DNA of 32,552 bases from Hwanghaeella sp. (GTDB lineage: Bacteria > Pseudomonadota > Alphaproteobacteria > UBA8366 > Aestuariispiraceae), in assembly GCA_028282025.1 (NCBI GenBank), contig JANQIT010000048.1:1-32552 (forward strand). Direction: 5' to 3'. The notes beneath the pieces were generated by a model. It made no database searches and was not told where the DNA came from. It was given only the letters and a program-made list of their open reading frames with translations. The position numbers were made by a program, and so were the translations under genes. Shown here one piece after another: positions 7,997 to 16,068 of the stretch. How positions within the stretch are numbered: position 1 is the stretch's first letter; every line of letters starts with the position of its first letter.

Positions 7997-9073
7997 CTTA
8001 ACTTGGAGAACATCCGGCGTCCCGCCGGTCTGAGCCGGTCCGTCGTGAGGGCGGGCAATTGCTTCCGCAATCCATCGGTATGTTTCTCTCAAACCTTCCG
8101 CGAGTCGGATTCGCGGCTCCCAACCCAAGCGGGCGCGGACCAGATTGTTATCGCTGTTGCGTCCGCGCACGCCTCGTGGGGCGTTAAGATTGTAATGCCG
8201 GACCAGGGTGGCGCCGGCGATATTCTCGACAATATCCACCAAGCCGTTGATGGAGACCATTTCCTCGCTTCCGATGTTCAGCGGTTCCGAGACATCGGAG
8301 CCCATCAGCGTTAGCAGGCCGTCTATCGCGTCGTCGATATAGAGGAATGATCGAGTCTGCTCTCCGTCGCCCCAAATCTCTATACCCGGATCGCCGGTTC
8401 GAAGCGATGTGGCGACCTTCCGGCAGATCGCCGCCGGGGCCTTTTCCCGGCCGCCTTCATAGGTGCCATGCGGTCCATAAACATTGTGAAATCGGGCAAT
8501 CCTTGTCTGGAGTCCGAAATCTTCTTCGAAATGACGGCACATGCGTTCGCTAAACAACTTCTCCCACCCGTAACCGTCCTCGGGCTCCGCTGGATAGGCG
8601 TCTTCCTCCCGCAGGCCCGGGTTGGCGGTTTCGTGCTGCTTGCTCGCCGCATAGACGCAGGCGGAAGATGCAAAGAAGTAGCGCTGGACGCCAACCTCTT
8701 GTGCGGATTGTAGTAGATGGGTGTTGATCAACACCGACAGCATGCACAGCGCCTTGTTGTTTTCGATGAACCCCATGCCCCCCATGTCGGCGGCAAAATT
8801 GAAAACGGTACGCGATCCCTTCAGAGCGCGCCGGCAGGCTTCCAAGCCCCTTAGATCCAGAACCTGATTGTCAACGTCGGGAAAAACTTGATGCCATTCC
8901 TGTACCGGTTTGACGTCGACCGCCCGAAGGTTGTTGAAGCCGAGCGTGCGCAGCCGCGCAATTAAGTGCCCGCCGATAAATCCACCGCCACCAGCAACAA
9001 CGATTACGCCGGTGGACGCAATCTTCTCAAAACCGTACGCCAAAAATGCCTCCTCTGAGGGCCCCGTGTCCAT
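7988..9073 (-). CDS. GDP-mannose 3,5-epimerase-like NAD-dependent sugar epimerase
   Basis: An extended short-chain dehydrogenase/reductase acting on a nucleotide sugar. It closely follows the GDP-mannose 3,5-epimerase pattern, whose characterised members make GDP-L-galactose and GDP-L-gulose from GDP-mannose. Numbered from ATG 9073 it has the Rossmann glycine motif GGGGFIGG at 28-35, ADMGGMGF, SSACVY with the catalytic-type Cys139, YGWEK (Tyr168, Lys172), GGREKAPAA (Lys211) and GVRGRNSDNN. The last three motifs separate this group from UDP-glucose 4-epimerases. A TTG at 9118 would add 15 residues of unlikely composition; ATG 9073 is preferred although its ribosome-binding site is weak. It lies just downstream of the glycosyltransferase-like gene on the same strand. 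It could feed an L-sugar into the surface glycan. Confidence 0.88.
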   Translation of the reverse strand: MDTGPSEEAFLAYGFEKIASTGVIVVAGGGGFIGGHLIARLRTLGFNNLRAVDVKPVQEWHQVFPDVDNQVLDLRGLEACRRALKGSRTVFNFAADMGGMGFIENNKALCMLSVLINTHLLQSAQEVGVQRYFFASSACVYAASKQHETANPGLREEDAYPAEPEDGYGWEKLFSERMCRHFEEDFGLQTRIARFHNVYGPHGTYEGGREKAPAAICRKVATSLRTGDPGIEIWGDGEQTRSFLYIDDAIDGLLTLMGSDVSEPLNIGSEEMVSINGLVDIVENIAGATLVRHYNLNAPRGVRGRNSDNNLVRARLGWEPRIRLAEGLRETYRWIAEAIARPHDGPAQTGGTPDVLQVKSA

Positions 9074-9124
9074 TTCCAGTACCAGTTTAGTATGTCCGCC
9101 GGCCCAGCGCCAAGCCAACCGGAA

Positions 9125-10510
9125 TCATCCTGCAAAATCCGCGCCTGCCTGAAGGCCCCTTTGTTCCAGCAGCATTTTTACATCGCGCCAGGCCGTCGTT
9201 GCGATTACGATAAAGGCGCGGGACAAGGTGCCATCTGGGTCCCCGATAGACTGGGAGGAGATTACAGCGCCTCCGTGTATTGTCTTACCGACGGAATCGT
9301 CCGTCGACGTGACGATCTGGTAGGATGTTAAACCGTGCCGGACCAAGACGCGCGTAAGCCGGTGCGCGAAACCGCCCGCTCCCCATAGGATGAGCGGCCT
9401 GCCTTGCGACAGGACTTTAATCCGAAGCATTTCGATGAACGGCGTGGCCATCAGATCCTCCACTATTGTGAGGCGTTCGGTTTGGGATAGATCTTTCCGC
9501 GAGATCCGCTCAACGGTCTCCAGGACGGATTCTACGGGGATGCCGTCCCCCATTGCAGGCCAAAGGGAATAGTATCGCCCTGTCGCCTGGAGACAGATTT
9601 GGAAGGCGCCAAGCGCCTCGGGCGGGCCGTTTCCAGATCCTGCCAAGGCGCGACGGGCCACGCCAGCAGTCAACGCAATTCGTCGTTCGATGTTTCGACT
9701 GTCATTCCGATACAACTCGACGGACGAGTCGGTCCAGGGTGCCACCCGCTCTCCATCCCAAATGTCGGTCCGGGCCGCCCCTAAACCCAACATCTTGCCA
9801 TCCGCCAGCGCAATGTTTCGGGCGGCGTCATTACCTGTCCACACCGCCTCCCAGCCGCCTGCGGTGCGATATCCGTGAAATTGATGGACTAGTAAGCCGG
9901 CTGAACTTAGGTCGACGACCGATGCGCCGCGTTCCCTGGCCTTCCAGAGAAGCCAGTTGTCCCACGCTGTCCGTCCAATGACGATCGGGGGCATCTCCTC
10001 GAACAGCCCCTTTGAATAGACGAACAGGTCTATGGCTCCCAGGCCGTCCCACGCGGCCTCGTCGGTCTGCCGTCCTTCCACCGTGTCGAAAAAATCGCTA
10101 TCCGGAATCGTGTCCAGGTCCGACGAGTCGATTGTGGCGCGCTGGGCTGTCAGAAGAAAATGTCTGTGTGTTTGCTGGCCCGTCATGAGGCTGCTGACAT
10201 GCCGGATCGTCCTCACTAGCGCCGGCGTCAGAATGATGTCCGCATTGAGATAGGCGTAGCAGGGGGCGTCGCGGAAATTCTCCGCTTTCGCGAACACATC
10301 CCTCACCAGAGGGACGCCGTCAGAACTCTTCGATACCGTGGGGTGATGATGGAACCCGTAAGTCCGTGCGGCTTCACCGACCCCGATGTCATCACCCAGG
10401 ACGAGGACTGGCAGATTTAGTAGCTTCCACGAGCGGAACGCATTGTGCTGCAACTCGGCTGGCGGGCCGGTAAATGCTTTGGGTGTGGTGAAAAAAAGGC
10501 ACTCATTCAT
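9125..10510 (-). CDS. Glycosyltransferase-like protein with C-terminal WGAG Rossmann-like module
   Basis: A 461-residue soluble protein. The N-terminal 250 residues look like a GT-A-type glycosyltransferase: an early beta-alpha pattern, AYLNADI at 86-92 in the place of a DXD motif, an acidic TAWDNWLL segment at 181-188 and VHQFHGY at 208-214. A helical middle part leads to a separate alpha/beta domain at about 370-461, beginning ILWGAGGFAHR and ending with GADF. That domain resembles the module found at the C-terminus of another protein in this window (27547-29361). The acceptor and donor are unknown. It is probably co-transcribed with the epimerase downstream, and it diverges from the UDP-sugar dehydrogenase with 142 AT-rich bases between. 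The family name is an inference from motifs, not a firm match. Confidence 0.68.
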   Translation of the reverse strand: MNECLFFTTPKAFTGPPAELQHNAFRSWKLLNLPVLVLGDDIGVGEAARTYGFHHHPTVSKSSDGVPLVRDVFAKAENFRDAPCYAYLNADIILTPALVRTIRHVSSLMTGQQTHRHFLLTAQRATIDSSDLDTIPDSDFFDTVEGRQTDEAAWDGLGAIDLFVYSKGLFEEMPPIVIGRTAWDNWLLWKARERGASVVDLSSAGLLVHQFHGYRTAGGWEAVWTGNDAARNIALADGKMLGLGAARTDIWDGERVAPWTDSSVELYRNDSRNIERRIALTAGVARRALAGSGNGPPEALGAFQICLQATGRYYSLWPAMGDGIPVESVLETVERISRKDLSQTERLTIVEDLMATPFIEMLRIKVLSQGRPLILWGAGGFAHRLTRVLVRHGLTSYQIVTSTDDSVGKTIHGGAVISSQSIGDPDGTLSRAFIVIATTAWRDVKMLLEQRGLQAGADFAG

Positions 10511-10652
10511 AAAAAAATTGCCATCGAACTATCTCTCGATATTATTTCTAGGATAGATAAACGCTAGACGATTCCACGTCCACATTTCGATCTTCCGGGA
10601 ATCGGCCAAAGGGCGTTTTCTCGCTCATTCAAAAGTCCGAAAGTTCTATTTC

Positions 10653-11993
10653 ATGGCCGCCGTCAGCGTTTTTGGTTTGGGCAAACTCGGTTCTCCACTT
10701 GCGGCGGTTCTTGCAGCGTCCGGCCATACGGTGTTCGGCTACGACGCCTCGGCTTCTGTCCGCAGCAAGCTCCGGTCGGGGGAAGCTCCTGTCCACGAAC
10801 CTGGGTTGCAGGAACTTATCTCCGGCAATTTGGAACGATTGTTTGTCGTGGATACTGTCGGCGACGCGGTTTCTTCCAGCGCGGTTTCGTTCATTGTCGT
10901 GCCGACGCCAAGTGGCGAGGATGGCGGGTTTATCTGCGATTACGTTCTGGATGCGTGCGGCGCGATCGGATCGGCTTTGGCGTTCACGGACCGCCCGCAT
11001 CTGGTGGTGATCTGCAGCACGGTGATGCCGGAAGCCATGGGCCGCCAGATAGCCCCGGCCTTGTCGAAGGCCGCTGGCGTTGAGATCGGCGGGCGTCTGA
11101 AAGTATGCTATAATCCGGAGTTCATAGCGCTCGGTTCGGTTATCCACGACATGCGAAACCCTGATATGGTCCTGATTGGAGAATCGGATCGCGATGCAGG
11201 CAGTATGCTGGTGGATGTTCTTTCGCCTTGCTGGGAGAATTCACCGCAAATCCATCGCATGTCCTTCGCGAATGCGGAGCTGACTAAAGTTGCGGTGAAC
11301 GCCTTTGTCACGATGAAAATTTCCTTTGCGAATGTTCTTGGCGAACTGTGTGAAGGGTTGCCGAACGGCAATGTGGAGGCGGTCAGCAATGCAATCGGCG
11401 CGGACAGCCGTATCGGCAAGAAATACCTCAAAAGTGGATTAGGGTATGGGGGACCATGTTTCCCACGCGACAATCGGGCTTTCGAGCGGATATCGAAAAC
11501 CATCACCGGAAAGCCGACGCTGGCGTCGCGGGTCGATGAGATCAACGAACGTCAGCCGGAACGCTACACGCAAGCTGTATTGAAGCAAACGAAGAAGGGC
11601 GACACCGTCGCGGTGCTGGGGGCGTCGTACAAGCCCGGGACCAGGGTCATGGAGGCTTCCCAAGCCTTGTCGGTAGCGAAGTCTCTGCAGGAGTACGGGC
11701 GGAATGCGATTCTGTTCGATGAACAGATCGGCGACTGTCCAGGCGGCGACCTGCCCGCCGAATATGGGGAATTGCGGTTCGATGGCGATCTGGCGGCCGT
11801 TGTCGAGAAGGCGGATGCTATTCTCCTCACCTTGGCGGATAGCGACTTGGCTGCGCAGTGCGAGCGTTTGGTTTCCAGGAAAAAAGCATCCGTGCTGGTT
11901 TTTGACATCTGGCGCATCATGCCCAACCTCGCGGAGATGAACCACGTAACCTATCATGGGAGCGGGTTGGGGCCGGTGTCGGTTGGCGAATAG
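10653..11993 (+). CDS. UDP-glucose/GDP-mannose dehydrogenase family protein
   Basis: Oxidises a nucleotide sugar to the uronic acid in two NAD-dependent steps, most often UDP-glucose to UDP-glucuronate. The 446-residue product has the N-terminal Rossmann motif VFGLGKLGSPLA, the VPTPSGEDG loop and a CSTVMPEAMG segment. The conserved YNPEFIALGSVIHD follows, then the central helix region, and GLGYGGPCFPRD with the catalytic thiohemiacetal-forming Cys269. The C-terminal nucleotide-binding domain begins near VAVLGASYKPGT. All expected catalytic regions are present. The start ATG 10653 has no strong ribosome-binding site but places the Rossmann motif normally at the N-terminus. Which sugar is oxidised (Glc, GlcNAc or ManNAc) cannot be decided by eye. 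Confidence 0.9.
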   Translation: MAAVSVFGLGKLGSPLAAVLAASGHTVFGYDASASVRSKLRSGEAPVHEPGLQELISGNLERLFVVDTVGDAVSSSAVSFIVVPTPSGEDGGFICDYVLDACGAIGSALAFTDRPHLVVICSTVMPEAMGRQIAPALSKAAGVEIGGRLKVCYNPEFIALGSVIHDMRNPDMVLIGESDRDAGSMLVDVLSPCWENSPQIHRMSFANAELTKVAVNAFVTMKISFANVLGELCEGLPNGNVEAVSNAIGADSRIGKKYLKSGLGYGGPCFPRDNRAFERISKTITGKPTLASRVDEINERQPERYTQAVLKQTKKGDTVAVLGASYKPGTRVMEASQALSVAKSLQEYGRNAILFDEQIGDCPGGDLPAEYGELRFDGDLAAVVEKADAILLTLADSDLAAQCERLVSRKKASVLVFDIWRIMPNLAEMNHVTYHGSGLGPVSVGE

Positions 11994-12013
11994 GTCAATA
12001 CACCCGCTTTACT

Positions 12014-13204
12014 TCATGCGTAGTCATCCCTGATCGGTGCGGGGCGTAACGGCAAGACAGTCAATTCGCGTGCATCGGGGGTCCTCAGGTTGTTCAGTGC
12101 ATCCGCGTAGTTCGGCTTTAGTGTCAGGGCGCGCCGCCAAGCGATCTGTGCGTCCTCGCGGTTCCCGGATTGAGCATGACATACCCCGAGATTGTTGAAG
12201 ATGTCGGCACGGTCGGAATCCACAACGAGCGACCGGTACAACTGCATGGCGTCGGCCGTGTTCTCCAATCGCAGGAGCGCGTTGGCCTCGTGAAACCGCC
12301 AACGCAATTCGTTGTCCCATTGCCAGATATCCGACCATCCCGGTTTGCGGGCCGTCGTGCGGCACAGTCGAAGCAGGTCCGTCCAACGCCCGGCCTGGGC
12401 GTGAATTCCCGCGATGATCAAGTCGCGATCTCCGGCCGATAAGCCACGTCGTTGCATATCTTCCATGACCCGCGGTACCGGCAGCTTGAGCAGCACAGAT
12501 CGAGAGTTTTTGCGGCTTCTTTCCAAGTCCCTGGAGAGGGTGCCCGGATGATCGCAATAAATGTAACCGATGTAGTCGGCGAACGAGAGGCGCGCACCCG
12601 CCAACATGCCGCGCAACAGATGGTCGTAGTCCTCTGCGCTGGTTAGTTCCGCATCATATCCGACGTCGCGTGCGGTGGATATCCGAAAGGCCCCGGTCAA
12701 GGCGGGAAGCCAGTTTCGTTCATAGAGGTGGCTCTCGTATCCCGCCGACATCAGGAAGCGGGGAATTGCACGCCGTTGACCCAAAGACTCCGCGTCGTCG
12801 GCCTTGTCCGACGGCGCAATCAGACACCCATCGAAAGCGTAGTCCGTGTTGGTATCGTACAGGACGGATATCAAAGTGGCGACCCGGCCAGGTCGGAAGC
12901 GGTCGTCTGCGTCGAGCCATATGCCGTATTCCGCCCGTGCATTCTGAAGCGCCATGCCTCTCGCACGACCGACAGGGACAGCATCCGTCAGAGACACGAT
13001 TTTAATCGGTAAACCTGCGGAGGCGGCGGCCTCGGATGCACGTTCGGCTGTGTTGTCAGTAGAGCCGTTATCGACGAGAAGAATGGAAACGGGCGACGTT
13101 TCCTGAATGGACCGGAGCGCTTCGGCTACCGTCGTTTCCGCGTTCCTCGCGACGATCAGGATTTCGGTTCGGTCCGCGTGCTTTAGATCAAACAAGGCCG
13201 TCAT
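12014..13204 (-). CDS. Family 2 glycosyltransferase with C-terminal TPR-like repeats
   Basis: An inverting GT-A-type glycosyltransferase. After the start MTALFDLK it shows ILIVARNAETTVAEALRSI, LLVDNGSTDNTAE, the nucleotide-sugar-binding acidic motif WLDADDRF and the later acceptor-side SAEDYDHLLR. From about residue 260 to the end it is helical and contains TPR-like motifs (NNLGVCHAQSGNREDAQIAWRRALTLKPNYADALNNL), often used for protein contacts in glycosyltransferases of protein-glycosylation systems. ATG 13204 is chosen because the longer frame from 13270 would lie largely inside the upstream FkbM gene. With this start the two genes overlap by 17 bases, suggesting coupled translation. The donor sugar is unknown. 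Confidence 0.85.
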   Translation of the reverse strand: MTALFDLKHADRTEILIVARNAETTVAEALRSIQETSPVSILLVDNGSTDNTAERASEAAASAGLPIKIVSLTDAVPVGRARGMALQNARAEYGIWLDADDRFRPGRVATLISVLYDTNTDYAFDGCLIAPSDKADDAESLGQRRAIPRFLMSAGYESHLYERNWLPALTGAFRISTARDVGYDAELTSAEDYDHLLRGMLAGARLSFADYIGYIYCDHPGTLSRDLERSRKNSRSVLLKLPVPRVMEDMQRRGLSAGDRDLIIAGIHAQAGRWTDLLRLCRTTARKPGWSDIWQWDNELRWRFHEANALLRLENTADAMQLYRSLVVDSDRADIFNNLGVCHAQSGNREDAQIAWRRALTLKPNYADALNNLRTPDARELTVLPLRPAPIRDDYA

Positions 13205-14228
13205 TCGAATTGCGCCGCAACTGTCTGTCGAAACGTTCCAGATAGGCTTCGTAAGAGAGGTCCTCTCCATAAACGGACTGTATCAATGCCTTAGCGAGGT
13301 CTCTCGGTTCAACATCTGCCTGGTCTCGGATTCGGTCAGCAAATTTGTTGAGTATCTCGACGGCGCAGTCCTCCATATGGAATATTTCCAACAGTCCGCA
13401 CAATTTGAGCAGTTCTGCTGCGCTGTATTCGTGACCCATATGGTCTTCGTATCCGGGGGCGGCGACATCACGGACGAAGAAAGTGTCGCACCAGATGACT
13501 TGGCCGTGCTCGGTGGCCGACGGATATTCCGCATCGATATATCGTCTGGGAAGATCCGCGCGCGAGTAGCGCCAGACGTCGATATCGAAAAGGGAATACC
13601 CGCGTGGCCTCAAGAAGCCGTCAACGTTGGAGAACAGATTGAAGCGGCGGTTTGCATGTCCGTGGAAGTTGCATTCCACGAAGAGCGCCAGGACGCTTGC
13701 TTCCACGGTTTCGCTCGCGCCCTGCAGAACTTCCATGTCATGCCCGTCAGTATCGATCTTCATGAAATCCACTCGGTCAACGGCTTCGCTCCTGCAGAAT
13801 CCGTCGATTGTCAGATCCCTGTCGGCGTCCACGATTTCTTGGCCGCGGTTGTGGCGAACCTTCCGATAGTGCATTTGGGTCAGATCATAGTGTCGCTGCG
13901 CACTCGACCGTGCAAACGGGTTCACGTAGGCGGTTACCTCCCGCTCCGCGCCGGCGGGAAAACCGTTCTTGTCGCCGTCCTTGCCGGCCCCGATCCGCGC
14001 GGCGTGATAGGTGACGTTTTCCGAACTGCGCTCATTTAATCGATCTACCTCAGTTACCAGGGTGTCGATCCCCCAAGATTTGAACGCGGGCTCGAACACT
14101 TTCCAGAAATTCGCGATACCGCCGGACGCGCCGACGTCGATCAAAGTAACGGGGGCATTCTTTAAGATGGGAAGCCGGGCGACGCGGGGTGCGAGAACCG
14201 GATGCCGTTTCGGATGTCGGATTGCCAT
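13188..14228 (-). CDS. FkbM family methyltransferase (copy 1)
   Basis: A SAM-dependent methyltransferase probably acting on a sugar hydroxyl. The SAM-binding motif LIDVGASGG lies at about residues 29-37. The FkbM landmark VDFMKIDTDGHDMEVLQGA and the ECNFHG segment follow. The last 100 or so residues, including GQVIWCDTFFVRD, go beyond the minimal FkbM domain and are mirrored in the second FkbM gene at 26504-27502. GGAG lies about 12 bases upstream of ATG 14228, and the gene overlaps the family 2 glycosyltransferase downstream. The 14229-14634 region upstream must hold its promoter. The exact acceptor is unknown. Confidence 0.87.
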   Translation of the reverse strand: MAIRHPKRHPVLAPRVARLPILKNAPVTLIDVGASGGIANFWKVFEPAFKSWGIDTLVTEVDRLNERSSENVTYHAARIGAGKDGDKNGFPAGAEREVTAYVNPFARSSAQRHYDLTQMHYRKVRHNRGQEIVDADRDLTIDGFCRSEAVDRVDFMKIDTDGHDMEVLQGASETVEASVLALFVECNFHGHANRRFNLFSNVDGFLRPRGYSLFDIDVWRYSRADLPRRYIDAEYPSATEHGQVIWCDTFFVRDVAAPGYEDHMGHEYSAAELLKLCGLLEIFHMEDCAVEILNKFADRIRDQADVEPRDLAKALIQSVYGEDLSYEAYLERFDRQLRRNSNDGLV

Positions 14229-14534
14229 TGCAGAAGAACACTCCAGCTACTGTTGCAGAGAGGCCGCTTGTCTTGAATGCGCGCTCTCGACCTTGATCGG
14301 CATCATAGATTCAGAGGAGGGCGGCGCATTCCCCGGTTTCTATGTGGCGGAACAATTCTATCCCTTACGGTAAAGTCTGCAGCGACTCCCCCCGACTTGC
14401 ACCGCGTTTCTTCGGTCAGCTTACCGTCCTTCGGTGCGGTATTCGCAAGCAAACCGATCGCCGAATCCGGCGGAACCGGAGGCAGGCACGCAAATCGCTG
14501 GAAACTCCCTTTCTTTAATGCGGTCATTTCTTGA

Positions 14535-14564
14535 TTGGCGTTTCGCGGCGACTGTTCATATATT
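14535..14564 (+). promoter_or_regulatory. Candidate sigma70-type promoter for the radical SAM operon
   Basis: TTGGCG (14535-14540) and TATATT (14559-14564) are separated by 18 bases, a reasonable housekeeping-type promoter. It would start transcription near 14571, about 65 bases before the radical SAM start codon. This is sequence resemblance only. Confidence 0.35.
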
Positions 14565-14573
14565 CTGGAACCA

Positions 14574-14590
14574 TGTTTGTTTATCAAACA
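14574..14590. promoter_or_regulatory. Inverted repeat just after the candidate promoter
   Basis: TGTTTG-N5-CAAACA is a perfect 6-bp dyad located where an operator for the promoter at 14535-14564 would be expected. It could equally be a short hairpin in the 5' leader. No matching second copy was noticed in the window. Confidence 0.35.
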
Positions 14591-14634
14591 CTTGATCATG
14601 GCCCGATCCGATGCGGCTCAGCGGGAAATTAAGT

Positions 14635-16014
14635 ATGTCCTTAGGTAAGCGGATATTCTCGGCCCCAACTTCGACCAACCTGGAGATTACGGAAGCGTGC
14701 AACGTCAAGTGCACGCACTGCTATAACTTTTGGCGGGAAGACAGTATGGGGGGCAACTCCCTGAATATCGAGACCCTGGATAAGGTGATCGACAAGCTTA
14801 TCGAAACGCAGGTGTTCCATGTAATTCTCTCCGGTGGGGAGCCTTTCGCTAAGTTCAAGATTCTGAAGCACGCCCTTAAGCGACTGGGAGAAGCCGGTAT
14901 GTCGCTAAGCGTGAATACGAATCTGATGCTTGCGAATGACGACAAATGCAAAGAACTGTACGACCTGGGGCTGGATCACGTCCTAACGAGTTTGCCGTCC
15001 AGCGATCCGGTTCTGAACGACCGGATCATGCAAAGCGTGGGGTCGTTCGAATCTATAATGCAGGGGATCGACGCTTGCCGCAGAAACGGGATACGCGTCA
15101 GCGTCAACCACGTGATCAACAACACCAACTATGACGGTGTGTACGAAGCGGCAAAACTGGTCGCCGGTAAAGGTGCACAGAAAATCTTCATCACGCGGGC
15201 CGTACCGCCCACATACTCCAAGAACGCAGAGGCCGACGGCTATCTGATGGAGCCGGAAAAACTGAAGTCCGCCTTGGATGCTGCTCTGCAAGCGAAGGCG
15301 GATTTCGGAATCGGCGTCGGCAGCTTGGTGAGCTACCCCCTGTGCTTCTTGGGCGACTTGGTAAAGTACAAAGACTTCATCGGGCGCGGTTGCCCTGCTC
15401 AACGGGGAAGCCGTTTCAGCATAAATTCAACCGGTGACGTGCACGCCTGCGTCCACGAAGAAAGAAGCTACGGGAACGTTTTCGAACAGGACATCCCGGA
15501 ACTTTACGACAATATGATGCCCTGGCATGACGGCAGCTATCGGTATAGCGGTTGTGCGGGATGCCGATATGCGGATGTTTGCGAATCCGGCTGCAGGATG
15601 TCCGCGCTCGGAGCGTATGGGGAGCTTTCCTCCAAAGACCCGCTCTATGTCGGCCCGCACGCCTTTACGCGCGACTACGAGCTTGACCCGGACAACACGG
15701 TCGCAAGTCTTTTGACCGAAGACACGCAGCTTTACGCTCCCAAAAGGCTACGTTTCCGGCAGGAAGATGGCTTTACCCTATTGAACATCCGTTGGGGCAA
15801 TACCATCACCATTTCCGACGAGATCGCTGCAGTCCTGAAGAGACACCAGGAAAGTGGTGCGTCGTTCACCTCAAAGAGTTTTGAGGCGAAGGACTTCGAT
15901 TTACTGGTCGGGTTGATTGTGAAGGACGCCGTCACGTCGCCGGACCTGAATATCGATCATCTGAAGGAAGATGTGGGTTTGAGCTTGAACCTAGAGTCTC
16001 TATTCATGAAATGA
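14635..16014 (+). CDS. Radical SAM protein with SPASM-like C-terminal cysteine cluster (copy 1)
   Basis: A radical S-adenosylmethionine enzyme. The 4Fe-4S-binding CNVKCTHC sits at residues 22-29 (Cys22, Cys26, Cys29), followed by the SAM-binding ILSGGEPF. The C-terminal half has a cysteine series typical of SPASM/twitch auxiliary clusters: GRGCPAQ, VHACVHEE, SGCAGC and VCESGC. About 110 residues follow the last cysteines, with no motif recognised. ATG 14635 is preferred, with GGGAA nearby; ATG 14611 in the same frame would add 8 residues. The next gene, 54 bases on, encodes a DapA-superfamily protein, so the two probably act in one pathway. SPASM enzymes modify peptides, sugars or nucleosides; the substrate here is unknown, and a glycan precursor is the guess from context. 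Confidence 0.87.
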   Translation: MSLGKRIFSAPTSTNLEITEACNVKCTHCYNFWREDSMGGNSLNIETLDKVIDKLIETQVFHVILSGGEPFAKFKILKHALKRLGEAGMSLSVNTNLMLANDDKCKELYDLGLDHVLTSLPSSDPVLNDRIMQSVGSFESIMQGIDACRRNGIRVSVNHVINNTNYDGVYEAAKLVAGKGAQKIFITRAVPPTYSKNAEADGYLMEPEKLKSALDAALQAKADFGIGVGSLVSYPLCFLGDLVKYKDFIGRGCPAQRGSRFSINSTGDVHACVHEERSYGNVFEQDIPELYDNMMPWHDGSYRYSGCAGCRYADVCESGCRMSALGAYGELSSKDPLYVGPHAFTRDYELDPDNTVASLLTEDTQLYAPKRLRFRQEDGFTLLNIRWGNTITISDEIAAVLKRHQESGASFTSKSFEAKDFDLLVGLIVKDAVTSPDLNIDHLKEDVGLSLNLESLFMK

Positions 16015-16068
16015 GACTAGGTCCGTCGGCAATCGCGCCGCAGCAAAAATTTTTGAGTATGTTCGCAA

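Larger units (their letters stand above)
14229..14634. other. Divergent intergenic region upstream of the radical SAM operon
   Basis: About 400 bases separate the FkbM gene from the radical SAM gene. ORFs on either strand (14303-14599 minus, 14277-14534 plus) have poor composition and no recognisable motifs and were not accepted. The right third carries a plausible plus-strand promoter and a symmetric element, listed separately. The left two-thirds shows nothing specific. Confidence 0.5.

Noticed and set aside
13205-13270. Longer start for the family 2 glycosyltransferase
   Set aside because: It would overlap the FkbM gene by over 80 bases and add residues with no family similarity.
14303-14599. 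98-residue minus-strand ORF in the divergent intergenic region
   Set aside because: No ribosome-binding site, no recognisable motif, and it covers the candidate promoter of the radical SAM operon.
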